A stretch of DNA of 64,000 bases from Leptasterias polaris (taxonomy: Eukaryota; Echinodermata; Asteroidea; Forcipulatida; Asteriidae): positions 11,353,001-11,417,000 of the forward strand of contig JAZGTN010000070.1 of assembly GCA_037783415.1 (NCBI GenBank), read 5' to 3'. This document shows, in pieces, positions 34,918 through 45,444 of this stretch. Position 1 is the stretch's first letter. The number at the start of each line of letters is the position of its first letter. Made by a program: the position numbers and the translations under genes. The notes below the pieces were generated by a model. That model saw nothing but the letters and a program-made list of their open reading frames with translations, was not told where the DNA came from and did no database searches.

Positions 34918-35058
34918 TTTTTTTAAATGCTCAAAAACGACCAAAATTGATGGTTTCTTTTAGGAACCGTTCTTCTCCATTCCTGGAAGACCTTTGGAGT
35001 CATGTTTTAGTCTATTTTGTAGCCAAAATAGCCCAACGAAGCCGGTGCGTCCCTTTAA

Positions 35059-35270
35059 ACCGAAAACTCTAACAAAGGGATCCGGTGAAATGACATAGCG
35101 AACGGTAGGTCTACATGCCTCGCTTCGCTTTCGTGTGGAAAAACCATGTGTGGACGTCGTTTAAAAGTTAAGTCAAAATGATTAGAGAACAATGGGGAAA
35201 GCCTCGATTTACGACGTTCACAAACGTATGTAATGCATATACTCTATGCGCATGCGCTAGCTGTGGAATG
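35059..35270. other. No gene recognised
   Basis: Nothing supported here. Confidence 0.4.
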
Positions 35271-35329
35271 AGGTGCATGCTGGTCTAGTTAGCGACCACA
35301 TTTGTCACTAACTAGACCAGCATGCACCT
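35271..35329. repeat. Perfect hairpin, 22-bp stem, 15-nt loop
   Basis: 35271-35292 (AGGTGCATGCTGGTCTAGTT plus AG) is exactly complementary to 35308-35329. The stem does not extend outward. A perfect short stem is more like a tiny foldback than a conserved microRNA precursor, which normally has bulges and a longer stem. Confidence 0.95.
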
Positions 35330-36870
35330 GGAATTAGATTATTGCTAAAACATTTTCGACCGATGATATTATGGCTATTTTTGTGAAGGTCATTATTGTA
35401 GTTCATGACCGTATTATATACTCTGTACCATCTGATGGTCATCAATCTTGTACGGTCAGTCATTCAGTTTAAATTTCTATTTACCAGATTTGATACTGGC
35501 GTATACGTGGGACAACTCATCATGCAGTCATCTTAGAAATCTGTTTTCTGTGTGTGTTTTTTTAGGATTTTGTTTCTCTTTTGCCAATGGTATACATAGT
35601 ATAATTGCGGTCAGGCTTCCTCGGAATCGTTCCGAGACATCGTCTCTCTGAAACGCGGTCATCCTTTTGGAGTTTTACTTCCCCCTGTTTGACCAAGCAA
35701 GAGAAATTAGATCGCAACGAAACGAATAGCCGAACGAGGGTGACCGTTATAATTATTGCTATGGTTATTTTTTCTTGAATACTTGAGCACCTGTTCCGAC
35801 GAGATTTTTTAAAGGTTAGTATTATGTTTCCTGACAACTTCATAAATTGGAAGGAATGCACTGTTCCAAAAAACCGATGATTACGCGCTCGCTTGTAAAA
35901 ATATACATATATAAAAACAAAGTGAAAGGAACGGGAAGAAAATGAAACAAGGAATATAGGTCAACCGGAATATTGCAATGATGGTCCATTCCGAATTTAC
36001 TGCGGCATTGGCCTAGTACTAATATAAAACCCGTATCAGATATTTGGTAACAAATAGCGAAATTGATTAAAACCTCACATGGTTGATGACTTTTAAAAAG
36101 TACACTGAATGATACATTAAAGACAGCGTCTACATTTTAAATGAGTTCTGGCCTCGCCAGAAGTTAATACTGCAGAGACTCAGCCACTTTTACATCAGAT
36201 ATCTATGTCTGAGCAACACCCCCCCCCCCCCCTCCCCCCCCCCCCCCCCCCAGGGACGTTCTCTTACTTACGGTATCGAGGCACTGTACGACAAAACATT
36301 TGAAATGTAAAATAGGAACCCCGGGTTGTTCTTTTAAAGTGGGTTTTCATCTTCACCCCTCGGGATATTCAAGGAGAGGATGATCCTCACTGCCTCGCAA
36401 CAGAATCCGATTAGATCGGATTAGTAATTGTTTTAATATTCTCAACAACATGAGTGATGCACTAGTTATTTTGTTGGGGTGGGATCTCACGCGAGTCGAT
36501 TCACTGCAGATGTTCTGGCCTGTGGTTATTGTTGTAATATAGGTCATTTTTGGATTGTCAGAGCTCCCATGGGATGGTGCATTGCCGCACTACCCCTGTA
36601 ACTCTGCTGGAAAATAGTCAAATGTTTCTCCATATCTGAGCTAGAGACAAGAACGTATATAGCAACCTTAAAAAGTAAATACACCCAGAATTAATTTAAA
36701 ACAAATCATCACAAATTGCTTTGTTTTTGTCAATAATAGCATTAATAACCCTGGGGAAATGGTACTGTCGTTCTGATGCATGGGTTTTACCAATAAATGT
36801 AGTCGGATAGATTGCAGTATAACTATTGCTAATTAGCCTAATGGAATACAGCTGTCCATCAATCATGGCT
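35330..36870. other. No gene recognised; poly(C) run
   Basis: A ~33-base C run broken by one T lies at 36219-36251. Otherwise nothing supported. Confidence 0.5.
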
Positions 36871-36873
36871 TTG

Positions 36874-37519
36874 GTCACGCGTACCACGAAGTGACCTATC
36901 TGTCAAAAATAATAAATTTTTGCAATTTTTTGTTTTATACAAATTATTATTATACTCATCACTGTTAACATTTACAGCAAGTTTGAATACCTAATACTAA
37001 ATAGTTTCGTAATTACACTAATTAGTAAAAACAACCTGTCACTAGATTTGCCGTTTTGTATTTCCACGAAGTGACCAATCTCGATGCACCACTTCACCAA
37101 TGATATACAAAGCGTTACGACACAGTTCAGCGCGCGTGTGTGACATTTCACATTTTCACAAAGTGACCTATCTGGAAGCGTAGTATTTTCACGAAGTGAC
37201 CTATCGCGATAGGTCTCAATATGCATTGTGCATGTTTGTACACAACGCTCTGCGGGCAATACTCGCTTTACATTTTCACGAAGTGACGTATGTGTTTAGG
37301 ACTTTATTACTAATTAAAATAGTTGCAAGAATGAAAACACTCCGACAGTTATGCACGAATAAAGTATTCAGCTTTATTTCTGTCTTAAAAAATGAAACAA
37401 ACATATTAAGTATACCCTAAAGCAGCATTTTGAAAAATAGTGCAACTTCAATCGCGATTTTCTCCCTACACGTTTTGGGGGGCTGTGAACAAGATAGGTC
37501 ACTTCGTGGTACACGTGAC
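36874..37519. mobile_element. Foldback element with repeated CACGAAGTGACCTATC motifs
   Basis: The left end GTCACGCGTACCACGAAG, continuing into TGACCTATC, is matched in reverse by the right end CTTCGTGGTACACGTGAC. Inside, CACGAAGTGACC or near variants recur at about 36884, 37063, 37157, 37192 and 37277. One lies in the perfect palindrome GACCTATCGCGATAGGTC (37196-37213). Terminal plus repeated subterminal motifs resemble transposase-binding arrays of hAT-type elements, but no target duplication is clear and there is no coding sequence. Confidence 0.8.
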
Positions 37520-37884
37520 GCCATGTGTGTTGCGTGCAGCTAGCCAATCTTTGTAAAATCATTGTAAACGGCACCAAGTACAACATTTTTACTGTAAGCG
37601 TTTACAACTTGACAGTGGTAATATTTAATTAAGATGTCCGGGTTGGCATTTTTTCTTCACAATTCATGCGTTGACACTGTGATTTGACCACTACGTCTGC
37701 AACATCAGTTATTAATTGGTTTTATTGATTGATTAATTTGGTTGACGAATTGAGAATTCGTAAATTGGAATAGTATAATTTTCGAAGTGCCTACCTTCTG
37801 GCTACAGTCTGCTTTCATATGGAACGGTCGGTGTGGTCTAAGTATATGGATCAAATCAAACACTTGATGCGTCTTCCCACTGGA
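37520..37884. other. No gene recognised
   Basis: Nothing supported here. Confidence 0.45.
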
Positions 37885-37886
37885 CT

Positions 37887-38480
37887 CATGGGTCAGAATT
37901 GACGCGGATTGTGGGTCGCAGGGGGCCTGACCTATTTCTGGGTCAGACTTCATCCTAGCCTTTTGTCAAGGCCATCGTGGCTTGGACAGCTTTGTAAACA
38001 GTGGAGCGACTGGAACGAGAGACCACGCGCGCGAGCCGAGTGGCGAAGCCACGGGGGCCTTTTCCAACTTGTTTGCGGTTTATTTTAATGAATTATTCAT
38101 GAAGTATGAAACGTGTGTTATGCACTTCTGATTGGTTTGGACTTTTGCTACCGTTTCGGGTAGCAAAAGTCGAGTTTATAAAGAAACACATAAGAAACCG
38201 CAAACAAGTTGGAAAAGGCCCTCGTGGCTTCGCCACTCGCGTGCGTGGTCTCCCATTTCAGTCGCTTGGGATCGCGGCTCTACAAAGCTGTTCAAGCCAC
38301 GAAGGCCTTGACAAAAGGCTAACTTCATCCGGAACCTGGTTAAAAATTGAGATTTTGACTTGGATTGTGCTTCAGTTTGACAAAGTGTCGTGTCAGTTTG
38401 CCACAGATTCCGCGTCAGATTGACCGAAAAATTAGCCGTGCCACCTGTGAACATGAATTCGGTTCAATTCTGACCCTGGG
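37887..38480. repeat. GGGTCA-rich dispersed element, split by a MITE
   Basis: The left part (37887-37955) has GGGTCAGAATTGACGCGG and CTATTTCTGGGTCAGACTTC. The right part (38322-38480) resumes with CATCCGGAACCTGG, CAGTTTGACAAAGTGTCGTG and CAATTCTGACCCTGGG. Removing the MITE and one copy of its 9-bp flank restores the family order. Confidence 0.88.
37956..38321. mobile_element. Mutator-like MITE, 366 bp, with 9-bp target duplication
   Basis: The ends are TAGCCTTTTGTCAAGGCC and its exact reverse complement. The arms are ~125 bp and well matched, including GTTTGCGGTTT and ACAAGTTGGAAAAGGCC. ACTTCATCC lies directly outside both ends (37947-37955 and 38322-38330). A 9-bp duplication with long inverted ends is typical of Mutator/MULE elements. 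The centre holds a second hairpin, GACTTTTGCTACC-GTTTCG-GGTAGCAAAAGTC. It has no coding sequence. Confidence 0.92.
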
Positions 38481-38484
38481 AAAT

Positions 38485-39695
38485 GTTGAAGGGTGAATTT
38501 GAAAGTGCTGTGCGTACATTGATTTAACTAAACATCAATGAGGTGCACTTCTGTAACAAAATCTGTCTTCTTCCTCGATTTAAGATTCACATCTTGCTCA
38601 TTTGTTTGATATTGAAAACAAAAATAGTATTAATAGAAACATAGTGAATATGTGATCGGTTTTTTTTTGTTTTTTTTAGAAACTCAATCGATAACATGTT
38701 ACAGGTGTCTGCTCGTTTGGTTGACAATTTACCAACATTCCAGTTAGATCCTTTAGGAATTCACTCATGAACTCGATTAGTTCCCTTTACAGTTAGTGTA
38801 TTAGTTTTGCAGTATTGATTTAGGATTTAACATTCTAATTATATATTGTTCCAATTGTTCGGTCTATTTGTATAACATGCATTTCGAGTTGCTCGTGCAA
38901 CCTGTCTTTTGATTTGGATGTATGTTTACACCAGGACCCACGGGAAATCAGTGTCTTTTTTGCAGGGTGAGTATTACACATCTGCATAAATGAATAATCG
39001 TATTAGTGTAAAAACCATTCGTCGTTGTTTCTTAAAAGTTCATTTTACTCAAGTGATCTCAATCGCGTAAGAGATTTACAAGCATGTGCAAAATGTAGGT
39101 CAGTTGTGCATCAAATCTACCGAGGTTTTCCAGGGGAAGCTGATCCGCGGCACCAAAGTCCCAGTGACAGTTGCTTTGAATTTTAAACTCAGCATTTCAG
39201 CTTGCCCTGAGCTAACTCAAGTACATCTGAAATGCAGATAGTGGTATACATTTAAACTAAACAATTGTAATCGCATTACACGGCCGGGGTGTTTGCTTAC
39301 GACCACCGAGCTGTGTTTGCAGCCAGTGCACAGACCGTGTTAGAGGTCTCTGCGTTGGGAGCCAGTTCTCCCCAATTAGACATGTATCCAGAAAATGTTA
39401 TTTCAACCAGGCTCTGGCGGTTTCTGTATAGTTGGTTGCTACGGTGAGGGTTTGAATAACGATGTTTAGTTGAGGGGGGATGATCCCCAGATGGACGTGG
39501 GTCGTCACCAGCTCAAGGGCTTCCCACTGGATTTGTTTTAACTGTCAGTAGTCGAGGGCAGACTGTACCTGACACAGTCAGGCAGTCTCTAGCGATGTTA
39601 ACTTGTCAGTCTTTTATTTTACGAAACCCGCTTAACAAAGTTCTTGCCTCGGGCCTAAAGGTGTAGCTTGGCTACTCAGGTTTGTGCGGGTATCA
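38485..39695. other. No gene recognised
   Basis: Nothing supported here. Confidence 0.5.
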
Positions 39696-39699
39696 TTTT

Positions 39700-40125
39700 G
39701 CACTCTCTGCCCTGAAGTACATAGCCACGACTTGTTCTTTCAACCAAGGTGTGAACACTTAAAAGCTTAATGTTTTCAACCAATGTGTGTATAATGCGTT
39801 CGACTTCTTTCGGTCCGGGTATGTGCCTTATGTACGACATCTTTCTGCAACCTTTCTGTTCACGCTGTATAGGTACGATTTTGTAAAGCCCGGTGTGTTT
39901 ACTGGATGGCTTCTTCCTGCAGCCCAGCTGTGTACATTGGGTACGGCTTCTTTTTAGCTGAGGTGTGTATTCTGGGTACGACCTTTTAAGTGTGCAAAAT
40001 GGCTTGTTTCTTTCTGCAACGCAGCTGTGTAGTCTAAATATTTGTTTTTACATCAATGTGTGTACATTGGCGTCATTCTGCAACCCAGGTGTGCTGCCTG
40101 GGTATCCGACTTTTTAAACCCATAT
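39700..40125. repeat. Degenerate tandem repeat, ~40-bp unit
   Basis: Units of the form GGTGTGTACATTGGGTACGA, CTTCTTTCTGCAACCCA recur about nine times with many changes and variable length. It leads into the CA/GT-flanked family at 40180. Confidence 0.72.
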
Positions 40126-40179
40126 CTGGTCCTGTCACTGTTGCTCTATTCTTCCCTTTTCCAACAAAAATCCCCCGTT

Positions 40180-40250
40180 TGGTCCAAGGTGAACAAAGCA
40201 CAGAGGGACAATGGGAGCTTCTCCATTGCAGGTGTTTACACACTTGTGAA
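40180..40250. repeat. CA/GT-flanked dispersed repeat (fragment)
   Basis: GGTCCAAGGTGAACAAAGC, GACAATGGGAGCTTCTCC and ATTGCAGGTGTTTACACACT match the family at 33.1 and 56.0 kb. Confidence 0.7.
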
Positions 40251-40254
40251 ATTG

Positions 40255-41765
40255 TGTGTTACATTTTGTGCTCATATTCGGTACCTCATGGTGACCGAGG
40301 ACAAAAACAAACTAGGCAAAACAAAAGTTCCCTACGTGGAAAAAGTAAAGATTAGGATTCTCCTCGAGAAATTTTGTTTGCAAAGTCTATCGGGAATTCT
40401 AAGTACAGGTACAAAGGAAAGAACAATACAATCTATACGGGAAGGTTTTTTGAGAATATGTTTGGCAACCGTGTTTTTTATTTTTATTTATTTTTTATTT
40501 ATGTCTATATATGTTATATATATATATATATATATTTTATCCAATTGGCGCCGTGTGTTACTGATCACGATCGTCGTATTGGATCTGAAAACCCTTGTAA
40601 TGGCCTCCGAGGTTAATAATCACGGGGCGGCAGCGTCAAATCGCATCACAACACGAATAAACAAAATGTATGAAAAACATAGACGCAACCGGCTTTACTT
40701 TGTCAAAAAAAAAAAGTTTTTAAAAGTAACCGATTTTCTTTAAAACTACATTACTTCAAAGGTCGTTGTTTCTAACACTGTTTTATAATATCAACAGTTC
40801 TCCAGTGCCCTTTACCATGAAGTAAGTTTTTGTGATCATTCATTTTGTGAGTAATTACGGAAGGTATACCCTCCCTTTGAAGGAACATAATTTTGTTAAT
40901 AGTACCAGTAACATGCGCCAACGTGAGATTATTTTTCAACCGGAAGGGAATTGCTTTCTGTCTCCATTTCACTCAATGGAGGAGGAATCTGAAATCCCCA
41001 CACCGAACCCTCTGCACTGACGAGCGCGAGGTTTGAAAGGATTGAAGTGCACATCACGTGTTAACTATGCACACGTCTGTCTGCTTCACGGCCCTCCTGT
41101 GAAATGCCGACGCCGAGGTGTTGGATTCATAATGTATGATAAAGAACCTTACGTGTGCGAAGCACATCCGGAGTTGTCCATCATACGCTTCCGTTCAGAA
41201 AGAGTTATTCTAACGATGATGTCTTGTTTCTGGATTGATACGAAGTCCAAATTACAAGTGATGTTATTTTACAACGTAGTGACATGTTGCATGTTGACAT
41301 TGAGTTTCCGTATTTTACTTGTAAAGGGTTTGCTCGTGTACTTTCAATCGGGAGTCTGTGCATTTAGTTTATTCTGTTGAATCAGGTGACATTTGTTTTA
41401 TTTAATTATTCAGAAATTTAAATATGGACAAGTCAAATACAACAGACATTTAAAAGCAAACAGAGGCCCAGGGATTGCCCCCAAGTGGACCAAGTCACTA
41501 TGTGGAAGAACAATACAAAACTGTGTTGACAATATTAACAATACTACACCGGAGGCTAGATTCGGAGAAAATGCTTTTGGTGAACGGGCATGGACATGAA
41601 TTGTTGCCAATACATTCTGATGTGTTGTGGGGTAAAAAGAATACGCAAAATTGTATGGAACAAGGTGGTACCTGATTTTAGTCAAATTTAGGAACAGTTT
41701 AAAATACAAATGAATGAAATTAAAAAGGAATATATTAGCAAAGTTGTCAAGAAGTAAGATGCTTT
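40255..41765. other. No gene recognised; (TA)n run
   Basis: A (TA)n run lies at about 40515-40535. A long open frame crosses 40042-40743 but is made partly of repeat. The frame at 41033-41380 has Cys/His residues (KCRRRGVGFIMYDKEPYVC) but no domain I can name. Confidence 0.45.
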
Positions 41766-41774
41766 CGTGTTTTG

Positions 41775-41847
41775 TTGTTGGTGGTGATTTTGTTGTTGTT
41801 GCTGTAGTTGCTGTTGCTTCTGTTGTTGCTGTTGCTTCTGTTGTTGT

Positions 41848-41911
<64 letters not shown>

Positions 41912-42180
41912 TTGTTGTTTGTTTATTTGTTGTTGCTGTAGTTGCTGCTCAGTAGTTGCTGTTGTTGATGTTCTTTCTGTAGTTATTGATGACGACAACA
42001 ACAACAAGAACAATAACATCAGCGACAACAACAACGACAATTGTTGTTCTTGCTGCTGCTGCTGCTGATGTCGTTGTCGTCGATGTTTTTAGTAGTATGC
42101 TGCCGGGTTTCACGTTGTTGTTGTTGACGTTGTTTTTGTTGCTATAACTGGTGTTTATGGTGTTGTTGGTTGTAGCTATT
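41775..42180. repeat. (GTT)n / (CAA)n microsatellite, partly inverted
   Basis: A perfect GTT run spans about 41850-41908. It is flanked by imperfect GTTGCT/GTTGCTTCT units and, from 41992, an opposite-strand stretch of ACAACAACAA, so the region can fold back. Poly-Leu, poly-Val and poly-Asn frames are repeat translations. Confidence 0.97.
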
Positions 42181-42189
42181 GTCACTTTA

Positions 42190-42890
42190 TATGTTATTAG
42201 TATTGTTGTTTGCAGCTGGGTTTAGCTATGCGATTCTTTATCTATATAAGCCGGCAGTGTGTTTGAAGTGAATACGCAGGCCAGGTTCAAATAAGGTTAA
42301 TGCTTTAGTCGGCAACTTATTGCAATTGAGCAGTGAAAACAACATCCCACGTCCACAACACACCACGTCTACGGGCAGAAAAACAATTCCGAGTGCGTCT
42401 CACTTGTGGCGGGGCTCCGGAGATCATATGAAAACAACCAAAGAAAATCCAATTTAGAATTTTGAATAATAGCATAGTATACGGCAGCATTGGTAATCAG
42501 TGTGATGGTGCTCCGAGAATAGACGCTTTAGCACTTGCCTGCCGGGTTGGAACTGTTTGAAATATGTCAGATCTTCTTTCGTTCTATACTTCGTCCATGG
42601 TCGGTTTTTGTTTGTGTAGACGTGCTGACCTTTAACGACTCTAAGTTAAGGGGCTACAAACAAGGATGGTCTTAAAGTGGGTACACGAGCTCAGTGGCGT
42701 AGCTGCAGAGCCGAGAGAGCTGCGAAACCTGTACTCAATGTATACTCTGTGTATATAGACTTGGAAAGGGAAAAGCGACAAGCATGAGGGGTCATTTAGT
42801 CATCGGTAAACCAATATTCTGCCCCATTGCAACACTTGTAATTCCCTCTTTAGTCTTTGTACAAATATGTCTAACTAGTCCCCTTGATGA
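42190..42890. other. No gene recognised
   Basis: Nothing supported here. Confidence 0.5.
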
Positions 42891-42894
42891 GGTC

Positions 42895-43118
42895 TCTGAT
42901 ACACTCATGGGTCACAATTGACGCGGATTCCGGGTCACAGGGCGCCTAACTCATTTCTGGGTCAGGCAGATCCGGAATCTGTGTCAAACTGACTCAGAAT
43001 CCGAGTCAAACATCCTCTTTTGTAACCACCGGTCTCTAGGTCAGGCTTACCAAGAAACGGATCTGATTTCGTTGGACCCAGAATCCAGACCAATTCAGAC
43101 CCGGGCCCTTTTAGGATA
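42895..43118. repeat. GGGTCA-rich dispersed element
   Basis: GGGTCACAATTGACGCGGAT, CATTTCTGGGTCAGGCAGAT and GTGTCAAACTGACTCAGAAT in order, ending CAATTCAGACCCGGGCCC. It is one of the fuller copies and a good reference for the family. Confidence 0.85.
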
Positions 43119-43119
43119 T

Positions 43120-43845
43120 GTGTACCATCAGGGACAACCCCTTCGATTGCCGTTACCAGTTAGAAAACTGTTTGAATTTGAACCGTTTGGGCGTAAAGTA
43201 CAATACCCCATGAAGACGTAGTATATTTATCTTCGCTTTTCTACGCGATGAAAACGAGAAGCGATGTTTAAAGACTCACCCCCATCGAGCGTGATGCCTT
43301 ACACTTGGGAAGCATTCCTAGTTTATGCAATTTCTAGACATCTTGTAACCTGATATCAGTTTTATAACGACTGTTAAAGTTAAGTTTCTGAGAAACCACG
43401 CGTGTTTGCAGGCGAGAAATTACAAAAAAAGATGGGGAAAAAAGAAAGAAAAAAATACCAATCGGCGCTTGAAGTTATTATATTCGTTGTGCACAATTTA
43501 CAGGTCATTGCATTTATTATAATGAGGATTTAGTCACAAAGGAAACCGTTCCCTTGTAATCCAAACCTCTTTTAACCTGGAAATGAAAGCGAGGAGCGTG
43601 GCGCCATCCCGTTCACTTCAATTCCCCCGTCCACACTGACCTGTCTTTAATTTCAAATTATTAAGTTGTCAACATGGTGTGCTGATTGCTTTCTGAGGGC
43701 TTTCCGGTCGATCGCTCAAAATCTAGAGGAGGCACAAACAAAGACATAAACATTTGATAGGATTGACAGTTTGTTAAATTTATTTAACTATCGATTGTTT
43801 TACCTTTACGGTTGAGTTGTAAAACCTGCACTGTAAAAACTTCCG
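43120..43845. other. No gene recognised
   Basis: Nothing supported here. Confidence 0.5.
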
Positions 43846-43847
43846 GG

Positions 43848-44105
43848 TCAGAACTGGTGATGGGGACTTCGGGTTCAAGGGGGCTTGACCCAATTAGGGG
43901 TCAGGCTGACCCACTTCTGAATCAGGCTGACTCGGATACTGGATTTAAATTATGCGGTTTTAAGTCAGATTCTTCGCCAGTTTGACCCCTTTCTAGGTCA
44001 TTTTGACCCATATTCTGGTCATAGTGGTGAGTCATAATGACCCAAAAATGGAATCTGGCCAAACGGGACCCTGGAATCGGGTCAATTTTGACCCATTCAT
44101 TGTTT
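43848..44105. repeat. GGGTCA-rich dispersed element
   Basis: It starts TTCCGGGTCAGAACTG and ends GGGTCAATTTTGACCC near 44096, followed by TTAGTGTGTGG. The two ends carry inverted GGGTCA/TGACCC motifs, suggesting a foldback ~255 bp long. Confidence 0.82.
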
Positions 44106-44205
44106 TCTTAGTGTGTGGTACGATTATCTAGAGATAATTTGTTATGCAAATGAAATTCACTTGGTTATTTTTTTTTTCTTTCGAGAAATGTGTGCTTTAA
44201 TATTA
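44106..44205. other. No gene recognised
   Basis: Short AT-rich spacer. Confidence 0.4.
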
Positions 44206-44214
44206 TTATTTTTT

Positions 44215-44516
44215 AAATAATAATAATAATAATAGTGGCTTCTTATATAGCGCTCATATCCGTCACTCAGTGACGCTCAAGGCGCTTCAACAGTCAGTAT
44301 TTTCCTGCAAGGTATATATGTGGAGCTACTTTTTGAAGTTTGAGACCTATTCCTTTACATAGCACCATGTAATGGTTTACAAGGTGCTGTGGCGCAATAT
44401 GCAGCCAATCAAACCAGGAACACCGGAGCAAACCCCTTCTCTTTTCGATAAGTGCACTGGGTTCTTTTACGTGCATTACACAACACACGGGACCAACGGC
44501 TTTACGTCCCATCCGA
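44215..44516 (-). mobile_element. SINE body with (TTA)n tail, 5'-truncated
   Basis: On the minus strand it begins GATGGGACGTAAAGCCGTTG, runs through AGTGCACTTATCGAAAAGAG and TTGATTGGCTGCATATTGCG, and ends GAGCGCTATATAAGAAGCC then (ATT)n. A simple-repeat tail after a conserved 3' end is typical of SINEs. No tRNA-like head is present at the expected place. I recall this body as widespread in marine deuterostomes, with a head containing GTGTCCTTGAGCAAG like the fragment at 59975-60075. Confidence 0.7.
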
Positions 44517-44519
44517 ATT

Positions 44520-45075
44520 AATATGTATCTATTAATTTACTCAATAATTTATTCCTTTATTTACTTATTTTAATTTATTTGTATAGTGATTTTTTGGTTT
44601 TTTTAAGGGGCGGTGGGAGGGGCTATTTTCCAAATTCGACTAAGCAAATTGTGTCAAGCAAACTTCTACCGGATCATACGTTGATGACATCGACTTCCAC
44701 ACAGTGACAGTCAGTTCGGTTTGACACGGAGTGGTGCAAGGATCTCCTTACAAGCAAATTTGACTTTAATACAAATTAAAATGTATCCCAGCGGAGTTGG
44801 CATCCCTCGATCAGTTTAAAGGAATTAAATCGGTTCAGAGGATGGCCGTATTACAGTTACATATAGGCATACGATGTTTGTCAATTTAAATTGATCTTGT
44901 GTGTGGGGACTTGAAGTTCCCAAGTTGAGTTTGTGTACGGGGATCATTTATAGTGAAAATTCTTGTTTGGAACCTTCTTGAACAAACATCTCTTACCATA
45001 ACAGTTTGAATGTATAAGTGCGTAAGACTGGAATAGCGTGTACCCAGTTCACAGTTGGTCCACAAGTGATGATAA
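44520..45075. other. No gene recognised
   Basis: Nothing supported here. Confidence 0.45.
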
Positions 45076-45077
45076 CG

Positions 45078-45441
45078 CCGGAAGCGTATTTTTTCCCCAG
45101 GACGAACGTGGGCTATTAACATAAAATGGGCGTGTTGACCGTAAAATACCCTCACGCATGCGTACTCGTTTTAATGTATTTAATGTCTAACCCTAACCCT
45201 AACCCTAACCCTAACCCTAACCCTAACCCTAACCCTAACCCTAGCCTTAACCCTAACCCCTTCCCAACCCTATTCCAAAATATTTTATCGGGCAATCAAG
45301 ACTCAGCAATTGCCGCGACTGTATTTCAACCCACAACTATTACGTCCAAGTACGCATGTGCAAGGGGAAATGTAAAGTTTACTACGCCCATTTATGTTAA
45401 AATACCCACGTTCGTCCTGGGGAAAAAAAATACGCCCCCGG
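45078..45441. mobile_element. Foldback element carrying telomere-type repeats
   Basis: The left arm (about 45078-45170) reads GCGTATTTTTTCCCCAGGAC, GAACGTGGG and CATAAAATGGGCGT. The right arm (about 45350-45441) is its reverse complement with small changes. Both arms reach ACGCATGCGTACT / AGTACGCATGTGC. Between the arms is a CCCTAA array. There is no coding sequence, and the target duplication is not clear. Confidence 0.82.
45187..45260. repeat. Interstitial telomere-type repeat (CCCTAA)n
   Basis: About nine consecutive CCCTAA units (TTAGGG on the minus strand), then two degenerate ones. TTAGGG is the usual metazoan telomere unit. It is enclosed by inverted arms, so it is part of a mobile element rather than a chromosome end. 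Confidence 0.95.
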
Positions 45442-45444
45442 AAT

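Larger units (their letters stand above)
33161..35058. mobile_element. Possible TTAA element, two ends 1.9 kb apart
   Basis: TTAAAGGGACACACCGG at 33161 and, in reverse, TTAAAGGGACGCACCGG ending at 35058 are TTAA-flanked inverted ends differing at one base over 17. The arms diverge beyond ~15 bp. In between are two minisatellites and a hairpin, so they may be ends of unrelated copies. Confidence 0.38.

Noticed and set aside
40042..40743. Longest open frame in the window (233 codons, plus strand)
   Set aside because: It begins at TTG rather than ATG, starts in a degenerate tandem repeat, passes through the CA/GT-flanked repeat and a (TA)n run read as IYIYIYI, and has no recognisable domain.
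41033..41380. 115-codon frame with Cys/His residues, considered as a FLYWCH-type zinc finger
   Set aside because: The spacing of Cys, His and aromatic residues does not fit the family, and no inverted ends flank it.
41747..42068. Poly-Leu, poly-Val and poly-Asn open frames
   Set aside because: They are translations of the GTT/CAA microsatellite in different frames.
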